From the NCBI RefSeq assembly GCF_025370935.1, contig NC_133485.1:18579920-18643919 (forward strand): 64,000 nucleotides of DNA, read 5' to 3'. Below, in pieces: positions 20,354 to 32,704 of the stretch. Under the pieces are notes generated by a model, which saw only the letters and a list, made by a program, of their open reading frames with translations, had not been told where the DNA came from and made no database searches. The DNA comes from Choristoneura fumiferana (Eukaryota; Arthropoda; Insecta; Lepidoptera; Tortricidae). Every line of letters starts with the position of its first letter. Positions within the stretch are counted from its first letter, which is position 1. Position numbers and translations under genes: made by a program.

Positions 20354-22620
20354 GAAAATTTATGTGATAATTATTTTACGAAGCTTATAATTTATTCGGA
20401 AGGAGTTTCTTTTGTATATACCGGACATGTCGCTGTCGATAAATTGAGTGTTCCCGTGTGTTCGGTGGTCGGAGCCCGTGCTGTGTCGGGAGAGGAGGAC
20501 GAACGCTACTCGCTTCGTAGAGCTGTTACATGTTATGTTGTTATGGACTCGGCTGCGGCCGCGCCGTGCCGCCTCCTAGGTAGTCGCGGATCGATGTTAA
20601 TTGTATTTATTAGTCCTCTGAATAGAATTGTGATGAATTGGAAGTGTGAGGCGGAGACGGGCCGTCTCGGGCCTCCCCGCACATTCCATCTTGCGGATAG
20701 TGTATGTTACTGGTGTCAGTATTATTTTGTAATGTGTGTTAAGCCGGCAGCTTTACTTTATTTTATAATTTATACCTGTTATCCCACTGGGATAGTGCTG
20801 TATTATATTCGTTTAAAGGCTGAGATGTGCCCTGGATGGTAGGCTTCTTGTAAATATAGCCCGCATAGGTATTTATTAGATATTTATGATCGTTTATTTA
20901 TTGACTGCTTTATTTAGTTATCTCCGAGAAGAGCCATTAGTAAGCCTAACTCGTAACGGTTGCATTTTTGTTTCACCTGCTACGCATGGCCTCGCAAATC
21001 ACTTATTCCCAATTGTAATCTCATTATGAATCTCCCACTGTCTTATATTTTGTAAAAAAATAAAATAACATTGGATGGTGTATAAAATTTGTTTCTCTGC
21101 AGTGTAATCAGTCTCATTGTTAACTTAAACTTTCTTATTCCATTCTATTGTAATTAATCTAATCTCTTTGTGAATAATGAAAATAACCTTAGTATCTATT
21201 CTGAATGTTGATTTCTTACAAGTCAATGTACCTATGTGAAGTGGTGGAAGTATTTGTAAACAGCCACAGTAAAACTTGAACATGACATACAAGGAAGGTT
21301 GTTTGAGTATTTTTAACTTCTGTACAATCTCAGCTATGTGTGTAGTCTGTGGACTGTTTAGACTGCATGGGGGGCACAAAAAAATAGCAAATTTGTTAAT
21401 GGGGCTAAGTAGGGGTGGGTTTTGGGCTGAGGTTGTTAGTTAGCCTCTTAGGTGGCCAGCCCCTAGCAGTAATACTCACAACACTGTCATGCTCAAAAAT
21501 GACATGTAACTGGTTGAAAATTTACTGCTGGTGTCTCGCTAACATGCCATTATCAACTCTTTAGGGCTTACATTGTCAAAGCTCCCTCACAGCCTCTGTA
21601 GACTTGGTATTCATCATGAGATTGTTTATATATTATGAACATTCCAAAGTATTTGTAAAATATTACGTACATTACATTGCTAATAATTTCGAAGTATCTG
21701 TTAAGACGCTACATTGTTAATTTTACAGTTTTCTATTGATCATTTGTTAAAAGAAAATTATACGAAACTAAATCCTTAACTGGCTTTTATTGATTTCTAG
21801 CTAATCTAGGACCTTTGTTAGGTATTAGATATTTACTGCATACCAACCTAGTTAGTCACCACAAGTAGATAACGAGTTTTACCTTTGCAGAAGGATTATC
21901 CTGCGATGCGAGCTTAGGTTATAAAACAGTTGGCCTACTTTAAACCCTTAAAATTAAAATGTGAGCAACTAATCAAGTTTAGTCCCCTACAGTTTTATTG
22001 GAGCAGAATAGGTGCCCACATAAGATATTTGCCATGTCCTATATATAATAATAATTATGTATATGAAAATATGAATAAAATATGAATATGGATAAAATTA
22101 ATATTGTTGAAAATTTTATTTAGTGATTTAAAAAAAATATATATAAATATTACGAGACAATTCACACCAATTGACCTAGTCCCAAAGCACGCTTAGCAAA
22201 AGCTTGTGTTATGGGTACTAAGCAACGGATAAATATAATTATATAGATAGATACATACTTAAATACATATTAAACACCCAAGACCCAAAAAGAGAGATAT
22301 ATATATTTATTCTCTTTCTAAAGCGCAGCAGTAGGCATGACATGGCGCTACTTGCATGTTACTTCACTCACACTCATTTCTTTCTTTGTCTAATCCAGGG
22401 GTCGGCAATTAGTTTTAAGTAGGGTCTGAGAATGCTGTTTAAATTTTTATCAAGGGCCATTTTTTTTTTAAGTATTATTTATTTATATGCAAATTAGTAA
22501 CTAATGTATACACTATACGAAATAAGTAGCTAAGTAGGTAAATAACTAGATATATTCAAAGACCTTTGGCGGTCCGAGGCTAGGCCTTACGCGGTCCTAT
22601 TGCCAACCCTTGGTCTAATA
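20354..22620. other. 3' UTR and downstream non-coding part of duplicated segment
   Basis: No further gene was recognised. The ORF 20444-20842 is kept in both copies, but so is everything else here, and it has no domain. A SINE body fragment lies at 22150-22295, and a MITE-like CGCAGCAGTAGGCATGACAT block at 22323-22395. The stretch ends at GTCTAATA (22613-22620), the target of the hAT element. Confidence 0.5.
21059..21064 (+). promoter_or_regulatory. Possible polyadenylation signal of spitz-like copy 1
   Basis: AATAAA about 700 bases after the stop, in TGTAAAAAAATAAAATAACA. The same site is at 47877-47882 in copy 2. Assignment is by position only; further AATAAA-like words occur near 22070. 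Confidence 0.35.
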
Positions 22621-23030
22621 CAGGGTTACTCAAAGTGGGGTACGCGAACCCCTAGGGGTTCGCTATTCGACGGTTAGGGGTTCGCGAACAGGTTTACGTG
22701 ACTCCAAAAACCGCCCAGGCGGCAAGACTAGACAAGTATGATTAAGATTGGTTTTGGAGTCTTGTAATTTTTTATTTCAACTCCAAATTTGTTACTGATT
22801 TGATTGTTATTTGTTGCTGTTTGTTTCGTTTGTCTTTTCGTTTGGCAGATTGATTCCTACTTATATTCCTGTACCTTTTATTGAAATAATAATATAGGTA
22901 CATGTATTATGATGCATGATTGATAAAAAATAACCTTAGTCTTCTCACAGTAAATTTACTACTTTCTTTTAGTGGGTTCGCTGTCATCTAGAAAACTTAA
23001 CAGGGTACGTGGACCTAAGTTTGAGAACTG
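22621..23030. mobile_element. Non-autonomous hAT element
   Basis: It starts CAGGGTTACTCAAAGTGGGG and ends CCTAAGTTTGAGAACTG, imperfect terminal inverted repeats of the hAT type. GTCTAATA is duplicated on both sides (22613-22620, 23031-23038). Copy 2 of the duplication has the empty site, a single GTCTAATA at 49438-49445. The interior carries CGAACCCCTAGGGGTTCGC and has no transposase. A second copy is at 53982-54365. Confidence 0.93.
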
Positions 23031-23686
23031 GTCTAATATTTAACGTCAAACTTTTGAAGCTGTATATACATAATTAGCTAAAAATTTTTTCTTGATTAAT
23101 ATACAGACCCTACATTCAAGGCGCCAATCGGCCTGTTTACGACATTATGACTACTTATCTCTCGCATTGTAAATTCAAAGATCCATTCAAAAACGGCTGA
23201 ACCGATTTTTTATATTCAAACAGCTGGACCAAAAAAACTCGCTTTCACGTAATAACCTAACCAACAAAGTTGGAAAACCCCGACATGGTCACTTCAAAGT
23301 TCATATCTCAAAACGGCTGAACCGTTTTTGGTTAAAACATGTCCAAGAACCATCGCTAGAAACTTGCTTTCTAATAAAAACCGCTTTCAAATCGGTTCAC
23401 CCGTTTAAGAGCTACGGTGCCACAGACAAACAGACACAACTTATAACACCTCTTTTGCGTCGGGGTTAATAAACCGCATCGAAATCGTTCGGTGGTTCAA
23501 AATATATTTTTTGTGGTGATAACGTTAATTAGAGCTGTAATTTCTAATCATTTTAGTTTCGTATATATGTACCTATATATCTATCTTGATCAGTGATCAC
23601 GTAGGCATTTAGGATAAAACTTAGTTCGTACAGTTAATACAGATTCGCTCAAGTAAAAAACAAATCCGTTTAGCCGTTTTGGAGTG

Positions 23687-23756
23687 NNNNNNNNNNNNNN
23701 NNNNNNNNNNNNNNNNNNNNNNNNNNNNNNNNNNNNNNNNNNNNNNNNNNNNNNNN
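23687..23756. other. Assembly gap, 70 N
   Basis: The run of N separates duplicated segment copy 1 from unrelated sequence. The true distance and adjacency across it are unknown. A single N also occurs at 34075. Confidence 1.
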
Positions 23757-26227
23757 CATTCGTGAGTTTGACTCGTCTCCTCGATCGCCTCCTTACACAG
23801 GTGAGATTATCTTGAGGCCCGTAAGATATTGATCAAGCCTCCATACATACCCTAATCAGCCGTAGGTGATTACCTAGCCGAATGTACAGATGCATGTGGG
23901 CTTAAAATGCTGTAGAGTGAGTGCCACAAAATGTCACGTACAGTCTATTTTTATGTCTATAAAGTAGGCTTAGTACGACATGCTCATTGGTCCATTCAAA
24001 TTAAGTAAGCTAAGGCGGCTAAGGGTAAAACTAGTTAGGTACATAAAGAAAATCGCAGGTGTCTTTATCATTACAAATATTATAAGGTTTATAATTATTT
24101 ACTTTCGTGAAAACTATTAGAAATAGATATGTATTTTTGTTATATAATTAAGTAAAACGTAATAATTTCTTAAGTTTTGTGACGGTAGTGGTTTACTAAT
24201 GTATCGGCGAAAATTATTTAGCAAATTATTAACTCCCAAACTATTTATCCCATATTTTTATTTAGGCGAAATATTATTTCCCAACTCAACGTTTCGCACT
24301 AATATCATTTTCCAACTAATGATTCAATAAATTATTATTATGCAAATCATTATCTGGAATTTTTTTAAGATGTCATTTATGTTTTCGTCAAATGTATTGA
24401 TTGGCATACCTTAATTTAGCAAGTTATTGAATGGCATCCAACCTACTTTTCTAGTGTCATTTATCCTGGCTGGCTAACCTAACCTAACCTAACATCGAAG
24501 GCTAAGGCGGGAGCTACGCTCCGCTTCGCTCCCGCCTTAGCCTTCTGAACCTAAACTATCCAAGTCGCTTCTGCTCCGAACCGTCTTGCTCGCTCGCTTC
24601 GCTCGCTCGCACAAATCAAATTAAAGTATAACTTTGCAATGTAAAAAATTGCCCAAATGTTATTTGACAATTTGTTATTTGCCTAAGCCAATCATTTGCT
24701 ACATAATTATTTGCCACATAAATGTGTGATGAAGTAAAATTTTGCAATGTAAAAATGTTGCGAAATAAAAAAAATGCGAAGTAAAGTTATGCCAAATATT
24801 AGTTTGCTAAATGAAACTTTGGCGAAAGGTTGGTTGCTAAGTGAAATTTTGCGAAACATATTTCGCCGAAAAGGCAGTACACCGACAGTAGTAGATGAAT
24901 AAAACGACTAAAGACAGATTTTATCTCGTAATAATTATGAATTTTATTTAAAAATCCTACGTTTTGAAACCTTTACAGTTTGCATGTTCAAAATCAGTAA
25001 CAATACGAGTATAATCAATATTTGTTTTCCTTCCTGCTTTGATTGGAATACAGTTTAAAATTCCAATTGTGGTTTATTTTTTACGAAATTATAATTATGA
25101 AATCACGTAGGGAACATTTATGATCGCGCAAGAATCCAATGTGTCAGAATTTTATGATCTACTATACCTTTTTAACTACCTATTACTGGCAATGTCTATA
25201 GTTCGGGTTGCGTACTGGGATGGAAGAGATGAACAAGGTAGGTAGTTAATATAATTTAATATCACACATGATGTATGTTACAAAAGTTCAGAAGGTGGGC
25301 TAACCAGGCGGGAGTCGGGGCGCGTTGATAGGCGCGTGGCAAGGAAGGTGGTTGTGTACCGACTGGTGTCAGTTGGCCGCGGGCCCCGCGTGGTTAGCTA
25401 AAATGGCAGGGGTGTCGCCACATCAGACCCCCAACATTTTAGAGAAAAATAAAATGTATACACAAAAAAAAGCCAAAAATAAAATACAATTCACAACTTG
25501 TAACCTCTTTTCATGACTGACTGTACTCTTATATTGTTACGGTAATGCTGATGCCAATAACTTGACGCTGCGCTCATGTTTACGACGTTTGCAATATGAT
25601 CGCTCTGTGCTCGCGCTTACACTGCTCCACTGCTATGCAACGTGACTGGGCTAGAATGTGGCTTCAAGGAATGAGACGACGAACGGCGGCAATATTTGCT
25701 GAGTCGCCACACCTTTAAACGAGCAATTTTTGTGTATACATTATATTTCGGGATTTCGGAAACGGCTCCAACGATTTCGATGAAATTTGGTATTTAGGGG
25801 TTTTCGTGGATGAACAATCGATCTAGCTTGGTCTTATCTCTGGGAAAATGCGTCCTATCGAGTTTTAGCCCGTACGAGGCTCGGCCGCCCAGGTACTACT
25901 TTATAATACATCCCATACATTGTCAACTAAAATCTTGACGTTACAGTGTTCTTGATGTGAACGCCAGCTTATAACCAAATGTGCAGGGAAAACGTCATCC
26001 CGCTAGGTACTTTATAGACATGAAAAATAAGACTATAGTAACTACCTATTAGATAATCTGTGACAAGACGGCTTGAGACGGCGGGGTAGGTTTAGACGGA
26101 GACGGCGGGACAACCTGGATATATTTGGGATGGAGGCCTTTGCCCAGCGGTGGAACACCAACCCAGGCTAGATGATGTCAATAAGTAGACCTAATGCAAA
26201 AGCGATATAATAATGAGTACAACTTAC
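23757..26227. other. Region after the gap, no gene recognised
   Basis: The next exon of the von Willebrand A gene should lie here or beyond the gap, but none was recognised. Visible: a long AT-rich stretch of repeated small words such as AAATTATT, TTTGCC and GCGAAA (24180-24890); CCTAA units (about 24475-24493); an 18-bp inverted repeat GAAGGCTAAGGCGGGAGC (24497-24514 with 24528-24545); a Helitron-like repeat 25725-25905 (GGAAACGGCTCCAACGATTT); and an RTE/SINE tail GGATGGAGGCCTTTGCCCAG (26130). Confidence 0.5.
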
Positions 26228-28504
26228 CGCTGTTTCGGATAATCTAGTTATATCCTCCGTAGGTACCTTAGTACCTGCAGAATCAGTAACTTCCACTGAA
26301 GGTCTTTCCCCAGATACGGCAATCACCAGTTCCTTAGTATGACTATCGACCTCCACCTACAATATAAAATAATTTTTCCATCAAAAAATGCGTGCATGCT
26401 CGGTCAGTACACTGAGTCAACCTTTGATTTGACAGCTTAATCTAACCTTAACCCTTAATCTAACCTTAACCCTTAATCTAAGCTTAACCCTTAGACTGGG
26501 TCAATTGGTGTCACATGCCCCTTAATATTTATTTATTTATTATTTTTATTCATTTAATACTCAGGCACCAATTGCTTAAATTAATTAGGCCTAGGCAATA
26601 GTCTAATAGGTATTTTACTTACGTTAAACACATTTCCATAGCCAGCGGGAAAAACCTTGCTCGCTATCACGTTCTTGCGACCCTCTATCGTCTTCATAAC
26701 GTAATTCAGTAACTAAAAACAAAAAAAATATATAATGTAATACTTAATCATCATTGCACCAAACAAACACGCTTTAATGATAAACCGCGGTAAACCTGCT
26801 CCATTATCAGACCCTGGATCAGCACCCTTCTCTCAAAGGGTTATTCTGTTATTCTAAAAGGCCCTAACATGGCTAGATTAGTTGCTTTGTGTCTTGGAGA
26901 TCGAGGGTCCGTTTCCCGGCTCCACCATCACAATCAGCTCGATACAATCATATTATTGTATTAGAGTTTACCCGCGGCTTCGCACGCGTAAATCATTAGA
27001 TATAGTATGTAGTTGACTTGAAATTACATCGTCTTTTTCATAGACGTTGCATTAAAACGCTGTTAGACAGTTTAATACATAAGTGCTGTTAGACGTTGTT
27101 ATTTCGAGATTTTATCTCTATCCCGTCGATCGGGATAAAAATTAGCCCTTTATGTTTCCAGATGTCCAGCTATCTACATACCAAATTTCATCTAAATCCA
27201 TCCAACCAAGTGCCAGTGAAGGAGTAACAAACACACACACACACAAACTTTCGCATTTATAATATAAGTAGGATAATAGACTCACCGCCATCAGAACTGC
27301 GCGTGTTTGCCAAGTTTCATGTCAATACCACAGTAAAAAGTGGGTTAATACAATAAATATTAAATTCAAAGATTCTATTACATACATAGATAGATAGATA
27401 GGTGTATGTATCTAGATAGAGACATTAGATACATTAGTTAGAAGTACAATTGAAGCAAATAATAAGAGCGAGGTATAAAAAAGTACCCAAGTTTAAACAT
27501 AATAATAATCATCATGTCCCTGATAATAATGTGGAGAACAAAAATAAAAAAAGTTTCTACTATCTTAGCTTCTGTAGATTAGTATTTATAACAACGATAA
27601 TTACAGACGTCAGCAAACGTATTGCTAATAAAAACAATGATGACATGAGATAATTATATTACTTACCTACTAAAATGTAATATCTTATATACTTTTGTAA
27701 GACACATGAAATTGATAGTTAAAAAGAAGACAAATAAAACTTACCTAAAGCCAAGTTTAGACTTGCAAGAAAAATCGTGCAAGTTGCATTATATTGCGGC
27801 AATCGATTGACCACTACAAACTCGTTGGCTTTACGGCCTCGCAATGTAATGCAACTTGCACGATTTTTCTTTCAAGTCCAAACTTAGCATAAGAAACTTT
27901 AACTAAATATATCTATAATATGTTACTATAAAAATAAAAATTATAAAAAGAGCATCCTGTCTAAAAGATCTGCCTGTGGCAGGGTTCCCATGATGCTGGC
28001 CGCATTTACCCCTTTGGACCGCAAGTGCGATTCGCTGGGAAAATTAGAAAATCAACAGTACACAAAGCAGTACTCGTAACTAACACATCCTAAAGTAAAC
28101 TCTTTCACTCTTCGTCAAGCTCACGCTAAAACGTCATGACATAACAAACAAAATGCAATTTTCACAAATATGATACCTATTAGGAGAATTAGGCTTACCT
28201 TGCCAACTTCTGATTTCTGCAAATGGAATACCTGCCCCGAAGTAGCTTTAGCCAGTTTTTGGTACACCAAGTAATCCTCAGCCGTTCTAGTACTACATAT
28301 TCCAGTGAGTACAAACACAACCTAAAAGGAAAGATGTGTTAAAGCAGCTTTGCGACTGATTAGCTTACAAGGAAGCTATAACAGAATTGAAACAGATCAG
28401 TGTTGCTAAATTAGCAACACTACCTACCTACTTCGGAAATATCGACCGTGACAATTAATAGGAGGAAAATCTGGGCAAATTGAAAAGCCGGACAAAGTCT
28501 GAAC

Positions 28505-28546
<42 letters not shown>

Positions 28547-31500
28547 CGGGGATCTCGATCTCGGAAACGGCTCCAACGGTTCCGATGAAATTTGGTATAC
28601 GAGTATGTGGGTTTTCGGGGATGACAAATCGATGGTTATCTCTGGAAAAACGCTTATTATCGAGTTTTAGCCCGAGCAAAGCTAGGTACTTCTCATCAAT
28701 AAATATTATTGTTGAATGTGAAGTACCTAAGGTAGACGTCCGAGTGGTAGGTAGTCACTGTCCAAGTAGTTGCCATCTTTAATTTTATATCATAAGTAAA
28801 ATAATAGAAATGACAGCAGGGTATTATCTAATTGAGCATTAGCATGTCAAATAACAGGACAATCACCTTGCTCATAATGTAGCATAAGCAATCCTTATTA
28901 TACTTACCTGAATCAGTTTTTTCTGACTGAGCGCTTCAACTTCTGCAAATTTGTCATAGTCTTTCGCCGAGGCATCCGTAAAGACGTATAGTAACGAGGC
29001 ATCTCGACTTTTTTCGAGTGCAAGTTTTATTCCATCCATAGCCATTTCTGGACAATCGCCCCCACCGTGTACATGAATGCGGCGCAAGGCATCTTTCAAA
29101 TTGTCTCTGTCCTTAGTTACGGTGCGTAGTGCTACATCTAAAAAACAAAATTTGATAAATACCTATATAACATATAATAGTAGATTATTGTCGTGGCCTG
29201 GAAGTAGGCAATTGCTGCTGAGTATGTGAGTCCGTTTAACTAATACGAAGCCAGCAATTGTCCAGCCGAGACTAATATAAAGATTTTCTCAAAAATGGTG
29301 AATAATTCTGAAATAGAATTTTGCTTTTTTTTTTAATTTAAAATTTTGACGTGAATAATTCTGAAATAGAATAAACCCACCGAAAATACAAATTTTCTCA
29401 TTCAGATTTCTCCAATATTTTTCTTATGCTTTCCCGCCTTTTTTCATTAATAATAAAATTATTATTTTTCCACCGAAAACACCACAAACTATTTCAGACC
29501 CAATAGAAAAATTCCGGAGTTCCAACAAAATATCTGATACCGGCCATTAGACTTGGCTGCATACGACTTGTGCCAACATTTCCATGGCCATTTTAATTTA
29601 AAAAAAAAAGTGCCTTTGACATTATTGTCGAGCTAGCGCGCCTGCAATCTTTTTAACTTTTTAATTTTTCGCTGACCATAAACTATGCACCTCACTTGTA
29701 AGGAAGTCCGTCGTTTTCGTAGCATAAAACTATGTTTTTAAGCTATCAATTAGAGACAAAAAAAAACGTAGGTATTCTAATGTTTTCTAAAATTCCACCC
29801 TTGAAGGGATTAATCGGGGATTCAAAGTTTGTATAAATAACGATAGAATTGATTTATGAATTCGAAAATTTGAACTATCAGTAATCTGTCACATATTATA
29901 TCTACCCGAAATATCAATCGAAAAACGAAAAAAGAATCGTAGAAAATAAATCCATGTGAGGCACCCCAAATTTAACGCGAGCGAAGCTGTGGGCATAAGC
30001 TAGTAGAAAATAAACTCTGCTTTCATGATAATTTAGACGAACAGAAATGCACAACTGGAATACACTTTTAATCAAACAAGGAAAACAACAACAATGACTG
30101 TGCAACCAACCTAGCAACGCAAATATGTATTATTTGCTTTAAAATAGAATTAACTCACCTTAGCTTTATGGATGTAAAATAGAATTATGCCGACAAAACA
30201 ATTAAAAAATGAAATAAAAAATGTTTTTACCTCAGCACCTCAAACATGCAGGTTTTTCTATTAAAAATTAGTTATTTTTTAATTTTTTTTTTAAAATGCT
30301 GAGGACAGTACTGGGTCTACTCTACCTACTCACTGAATTCGAAATAAGTATTTGAACTTCACTGCAATCTGTTACTTTCAATTCAATACGAAAAAAGCGA
30401 GATACAGGATCAAATGACAATCTTAAATTTTTATAGTATTAGAAATATATCGATAATAAATTAAATGTCAACGAAATAATTTCCTAAATGTCAAAAATTT
30501 CCCGCTTTTTTAACCCCCGACGCAAAAAGAGGGGTGTTATAAGTTTGACCGCTATGTGTGTCTGTGTGTCTGTATGTCTGTGTGTCTGTCTGTGGCACCG
30601 TAGCTCTTAACCGGGTGAACCGATTTGAATGCGGTTTTTTTTATTTGAAAGCTGGTTTTCTAGCGATAGATCTTAGACATGTTTTATCAAAATCGGTTCA
30701 GCCGTTTCAAGATCATCAGCTCTTTTGTTCGCTGCGGTAGGAATCTTAGACGCATAATGGGTATTTACTTTACTTTCAAACATATTTGGGACCTAAAATT
30801 TGAAACACCCATGTATGCTATATAACCATGCAAGATTATGGAATTCTCGGCCTGATGCTGCAGCCAGGATATCCAGAACCGCTAAGGTTAACAGGAAACT
30901 AAAGTAAATATGTTGTGTTTTTTTAAATAATAACCTTAGCGGTCCCCCGACCCGACACCGACGACGCTTAGATAAAAAAAATATTACTATCTACTTAAAC
31001 TAAATTAACTTAGGCTAATTTTGCGGGAAATCAGCATAGTCCCCGCGGGATTGGGATAAACGAATTCTTCGCAGATGAAGTCGCGGGCAACAGCTAGGTA
31101 GTGCATAATTATTTTTTACTTTTTAGTTGTCTTCTTGGCGGCGTTTTTTTGACGGCGTTTTTTTTCGGGTTTTTATTTTTGCTGGCGTTTTTTGGTGTCG
31201 GGGGTTTTTAAATTTTTAATTTAAGTTTCTTAATAAAGTACCCAACCTCGTTACACAAAAGCCACTGCTCTTGTTTTTTTAAATAAAAGCGTACTACTAA
31301 GCGTATACTGCCTACCTCTCAGAGTTGGAATAAATATTTTTTGATGAATTTACAACTAATCTATTAATGTTAATGTAATAGAAATCCTAACATAATCATA
31401 TTAAATGGTTTAAACATTTATAATAAATTATACGTTTATTGTTGAACCTTTTTAATGACCCAAAGATAAGGCTATTTGCAGTATTAAAAAATATGACACA

Positions 31501-32704
31501 TTTTCCAAGTAGTTCTAAGTTCAAATTACAATGCATGTTAAGAGTATGAGATTTTGATTTGTATTCGTATCTACTGGACACTTTTGTTCCGAATTCAAAA
31601 CCGCTCTACTTACCGGAGACTTTTGATCATTGCCTGGCATTTTTAACTTTCTGGTGACTTTTTAAAGATGTAATGGCGACTGGCCGTATCATTTTCATTA
31701 AAATCGAACGTCCCCCCCCTCTAAAATCTAAACCGGTGGGTGGGGTAAACGCTTTAAATAAAAAAAATATATCAAAATCGGACTACTCTGTAAAAAGTAC
31801 GCGTTGACTTAAAAATCTCCTCGGTTTTTTTTGCCGGTTGAAAAAACAGAAATATCCCAAATATCAACTCTAAACCCTCCCATACATTTAGTACGCCATT
31901 AGTTGAAAAGCTTTAGTTTAAAAAGTATGATACACTAATCCATGTCAATCAATTGGCCTAGAAGAGTTAAAAAATCGTGTACGCCGTACAATTGCTTTAA
32001 TTACACCGTAAATTTTTAGAAAAGTTCATTTTCACCATAAACTGTTACGCTAGTAATATTATGGTTTTCACTCAATAGTCAATATGACAATCAGCCATAT
32101 TGTTTTATTTCTGAAGTAGAAACTGATATTAAATTGGTGGTATATAATTATATTTATCCGTTGCTTAGTACCCATAACACAAGCTTTGCTAAGCTTACTT
32201 TGGGACTAGGTCAATTGGTGTGAATTGTCCCGTGATATATTTTTTTTAAACAATTTCTTGGTCGACTATATTTCCTTAAAAAATAAATGTTACATTTATT
32301 ATTTTAAGACAATTTTATCATTTTATTACAGTTTATTCCCGTAAATAATGAATCTTGAAAAATTTTATCTCTTACAACAAAGTGATCCTATAAGGGTTTC
32401 GTTTCTTCCTTTTGGGGTACGGAAACCTAAAAATTGAATTAAGAATAATATATTTTCAATAAATAAAATTTAACTCACCAGGATCATTAAATGTTACCAA
32501 AACAAAATCTTCGATTTGAGATGCATTGGAGTTCATAACGGTATCAAAAATCGCGTTAGCACCATGTTTTACTTGAGAAATATCATTGCGCATAGAACCT
32601 GTATCATCAATAACAAATGTCAAACTACTTTTCAAATCACTCCTTCCTTTTATTTCATTTATCACCAAGCAAAGGAACCCAAGAAATAATATTTGGCACT
32701 TCAT
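26228..32704 (-). CDS. Hemicentin-like secreted von Willebrand A protein, 5' five exons
   Basis: Exons in coding order: 32479-32704 (ATG at 32704), 28908-29137, 28199-28321, 26623-26712, 26228-26356. Introns are GT-AG with matching phases. Together they give 266 codons with no stop, so the gene continues past 26228. Residues 1-20 are a signal peptide (MKCQILFLGFLCLVINEIKG). A vWA domain follows: LTFVIDDTGSM holds the MIDAS residues (D33, T35, S37), then VLVTFNDP, VHGGGDCPEMAMDGIKLALE, SLLYVFTDASAKDYDKF, VVFVLTGICSTRTAEDYLVY and TSGQVFHLQKSEVGK. By eye this follows the hemicentin-1 N-terminus (VTGSM, GGGDCPEMSIGAIKIALE, YVFTDARSKDY, VVFVLTG). The last exon resembles the beta-rich piece after the vWA domain. 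Immunoglobulin repeats are not visible, so it may be a short hemicentin-like protein or a truncated large one. Confidence 0.85.
26437..26490. repeat. Three tandem 18-bp units
   Basis: TTAATCTAACCTTAACCC is repeated three times (26437, 26455, 26473; the third has one change). It lies between two exons of the von Willebrand A gene and is followed by a SINE-tail fragment (GGGTCAATTGGTGTCACATG). Confidence 0.85.
26962..27274 (-). mobile_element. Lep1-like Helitron derivative, reverse orientation
   Basis: Read on the - strand it runs from CTTATATTATAAATGCGAAA through GATTTAGATGAAATTTGGTA and TTTTTATCCCGATCGACGGG to GTGCGAAGCCGCGGGTAAAC. It has the same layout as 10679-11050. It is intronic in the von Willebrand A gene. 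Confidence 0.65.
27750..27888. mobile_element. Foldback MITE, 45-bp arms
   Basis: The left arm AAGTTTAGACTTGCAAGAAA (from 27753) and right arm ending TTTCAAGTCCAAACTT (27885) are inverted complements over about 45 bp, including AATCGTGCAAGTTGCATTA. A diverged relative appears at 61640-61760. It is intronic. Confidence 0.75.
28507..28690. repeat. AT microsatellite joined to Helitron-like repeat
   Basis: About 19 AT units (28507-28545) lead straight into TTTCGGGGATCTCGATCTCG, GGAAACGGCTCCAACGGTTC and GAGTTTTAGCCCGAGCAAAG. The latter part matches 25725-25905. ORFs reading IYIYIY through it are artefacts of the AT run. It is intronic. Confidence 0.7.
30512..30712 (+). repeat. CCCCGAC-type interspersed repeat
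   Basis: It begins AACCCCCGACGCAAAAAGAG and runs through GTTTGACCGCTATGTGTG to AATCGGTTCAGCCGTTTC. It is a family member like 4011-4220, in the long first intron (29138-32478) of the von Willebrand A gene. The ORF 30558-30740 is a translation of this repeat. Confidence 0.75.

Larger units (their letters stand above)
15923..23686. repeat. Large duplicated segment, copy 1 (spitz-like region)
   Basis: It matches 42819-50121 almost base for base, with an offset of about 26.8 kb at the spitz-like gene. It starts at AAAATTCTTGTAGATTAATT inside the GTF2H4 upstream region and runs into a run of N at 23687. Differences are mainly 1-base indels, a 410-bp hAT element only here, and a reworked patch at 16900-17110. 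Indels become frequent after about 23090, where this copy has shortened homopolymers. It may be a tandem duplication or a mis-scaffolded second haplotype. Confidence 0.95.

Noticed and set aside
20444..20842. 132-residue ORF kept in both duplicate copies (also 47262-47660)
   Set aside because: The copies are nearly identical everywhere, so conservation means nothing here. No domain or signal; position and context fit the spitz-like 3' UTR.
26437..26490. Short regular array considered as a CRISPR-like or telomeric array
   Set aside because: Three contiguous 18-bp units without spacers; a simple tandem repeat in an intron of an animal gene.
28424..28782. ORFs reading IYIYIYIY on both strands
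   Set aside because: Translation of an (AT)n microsatellite.
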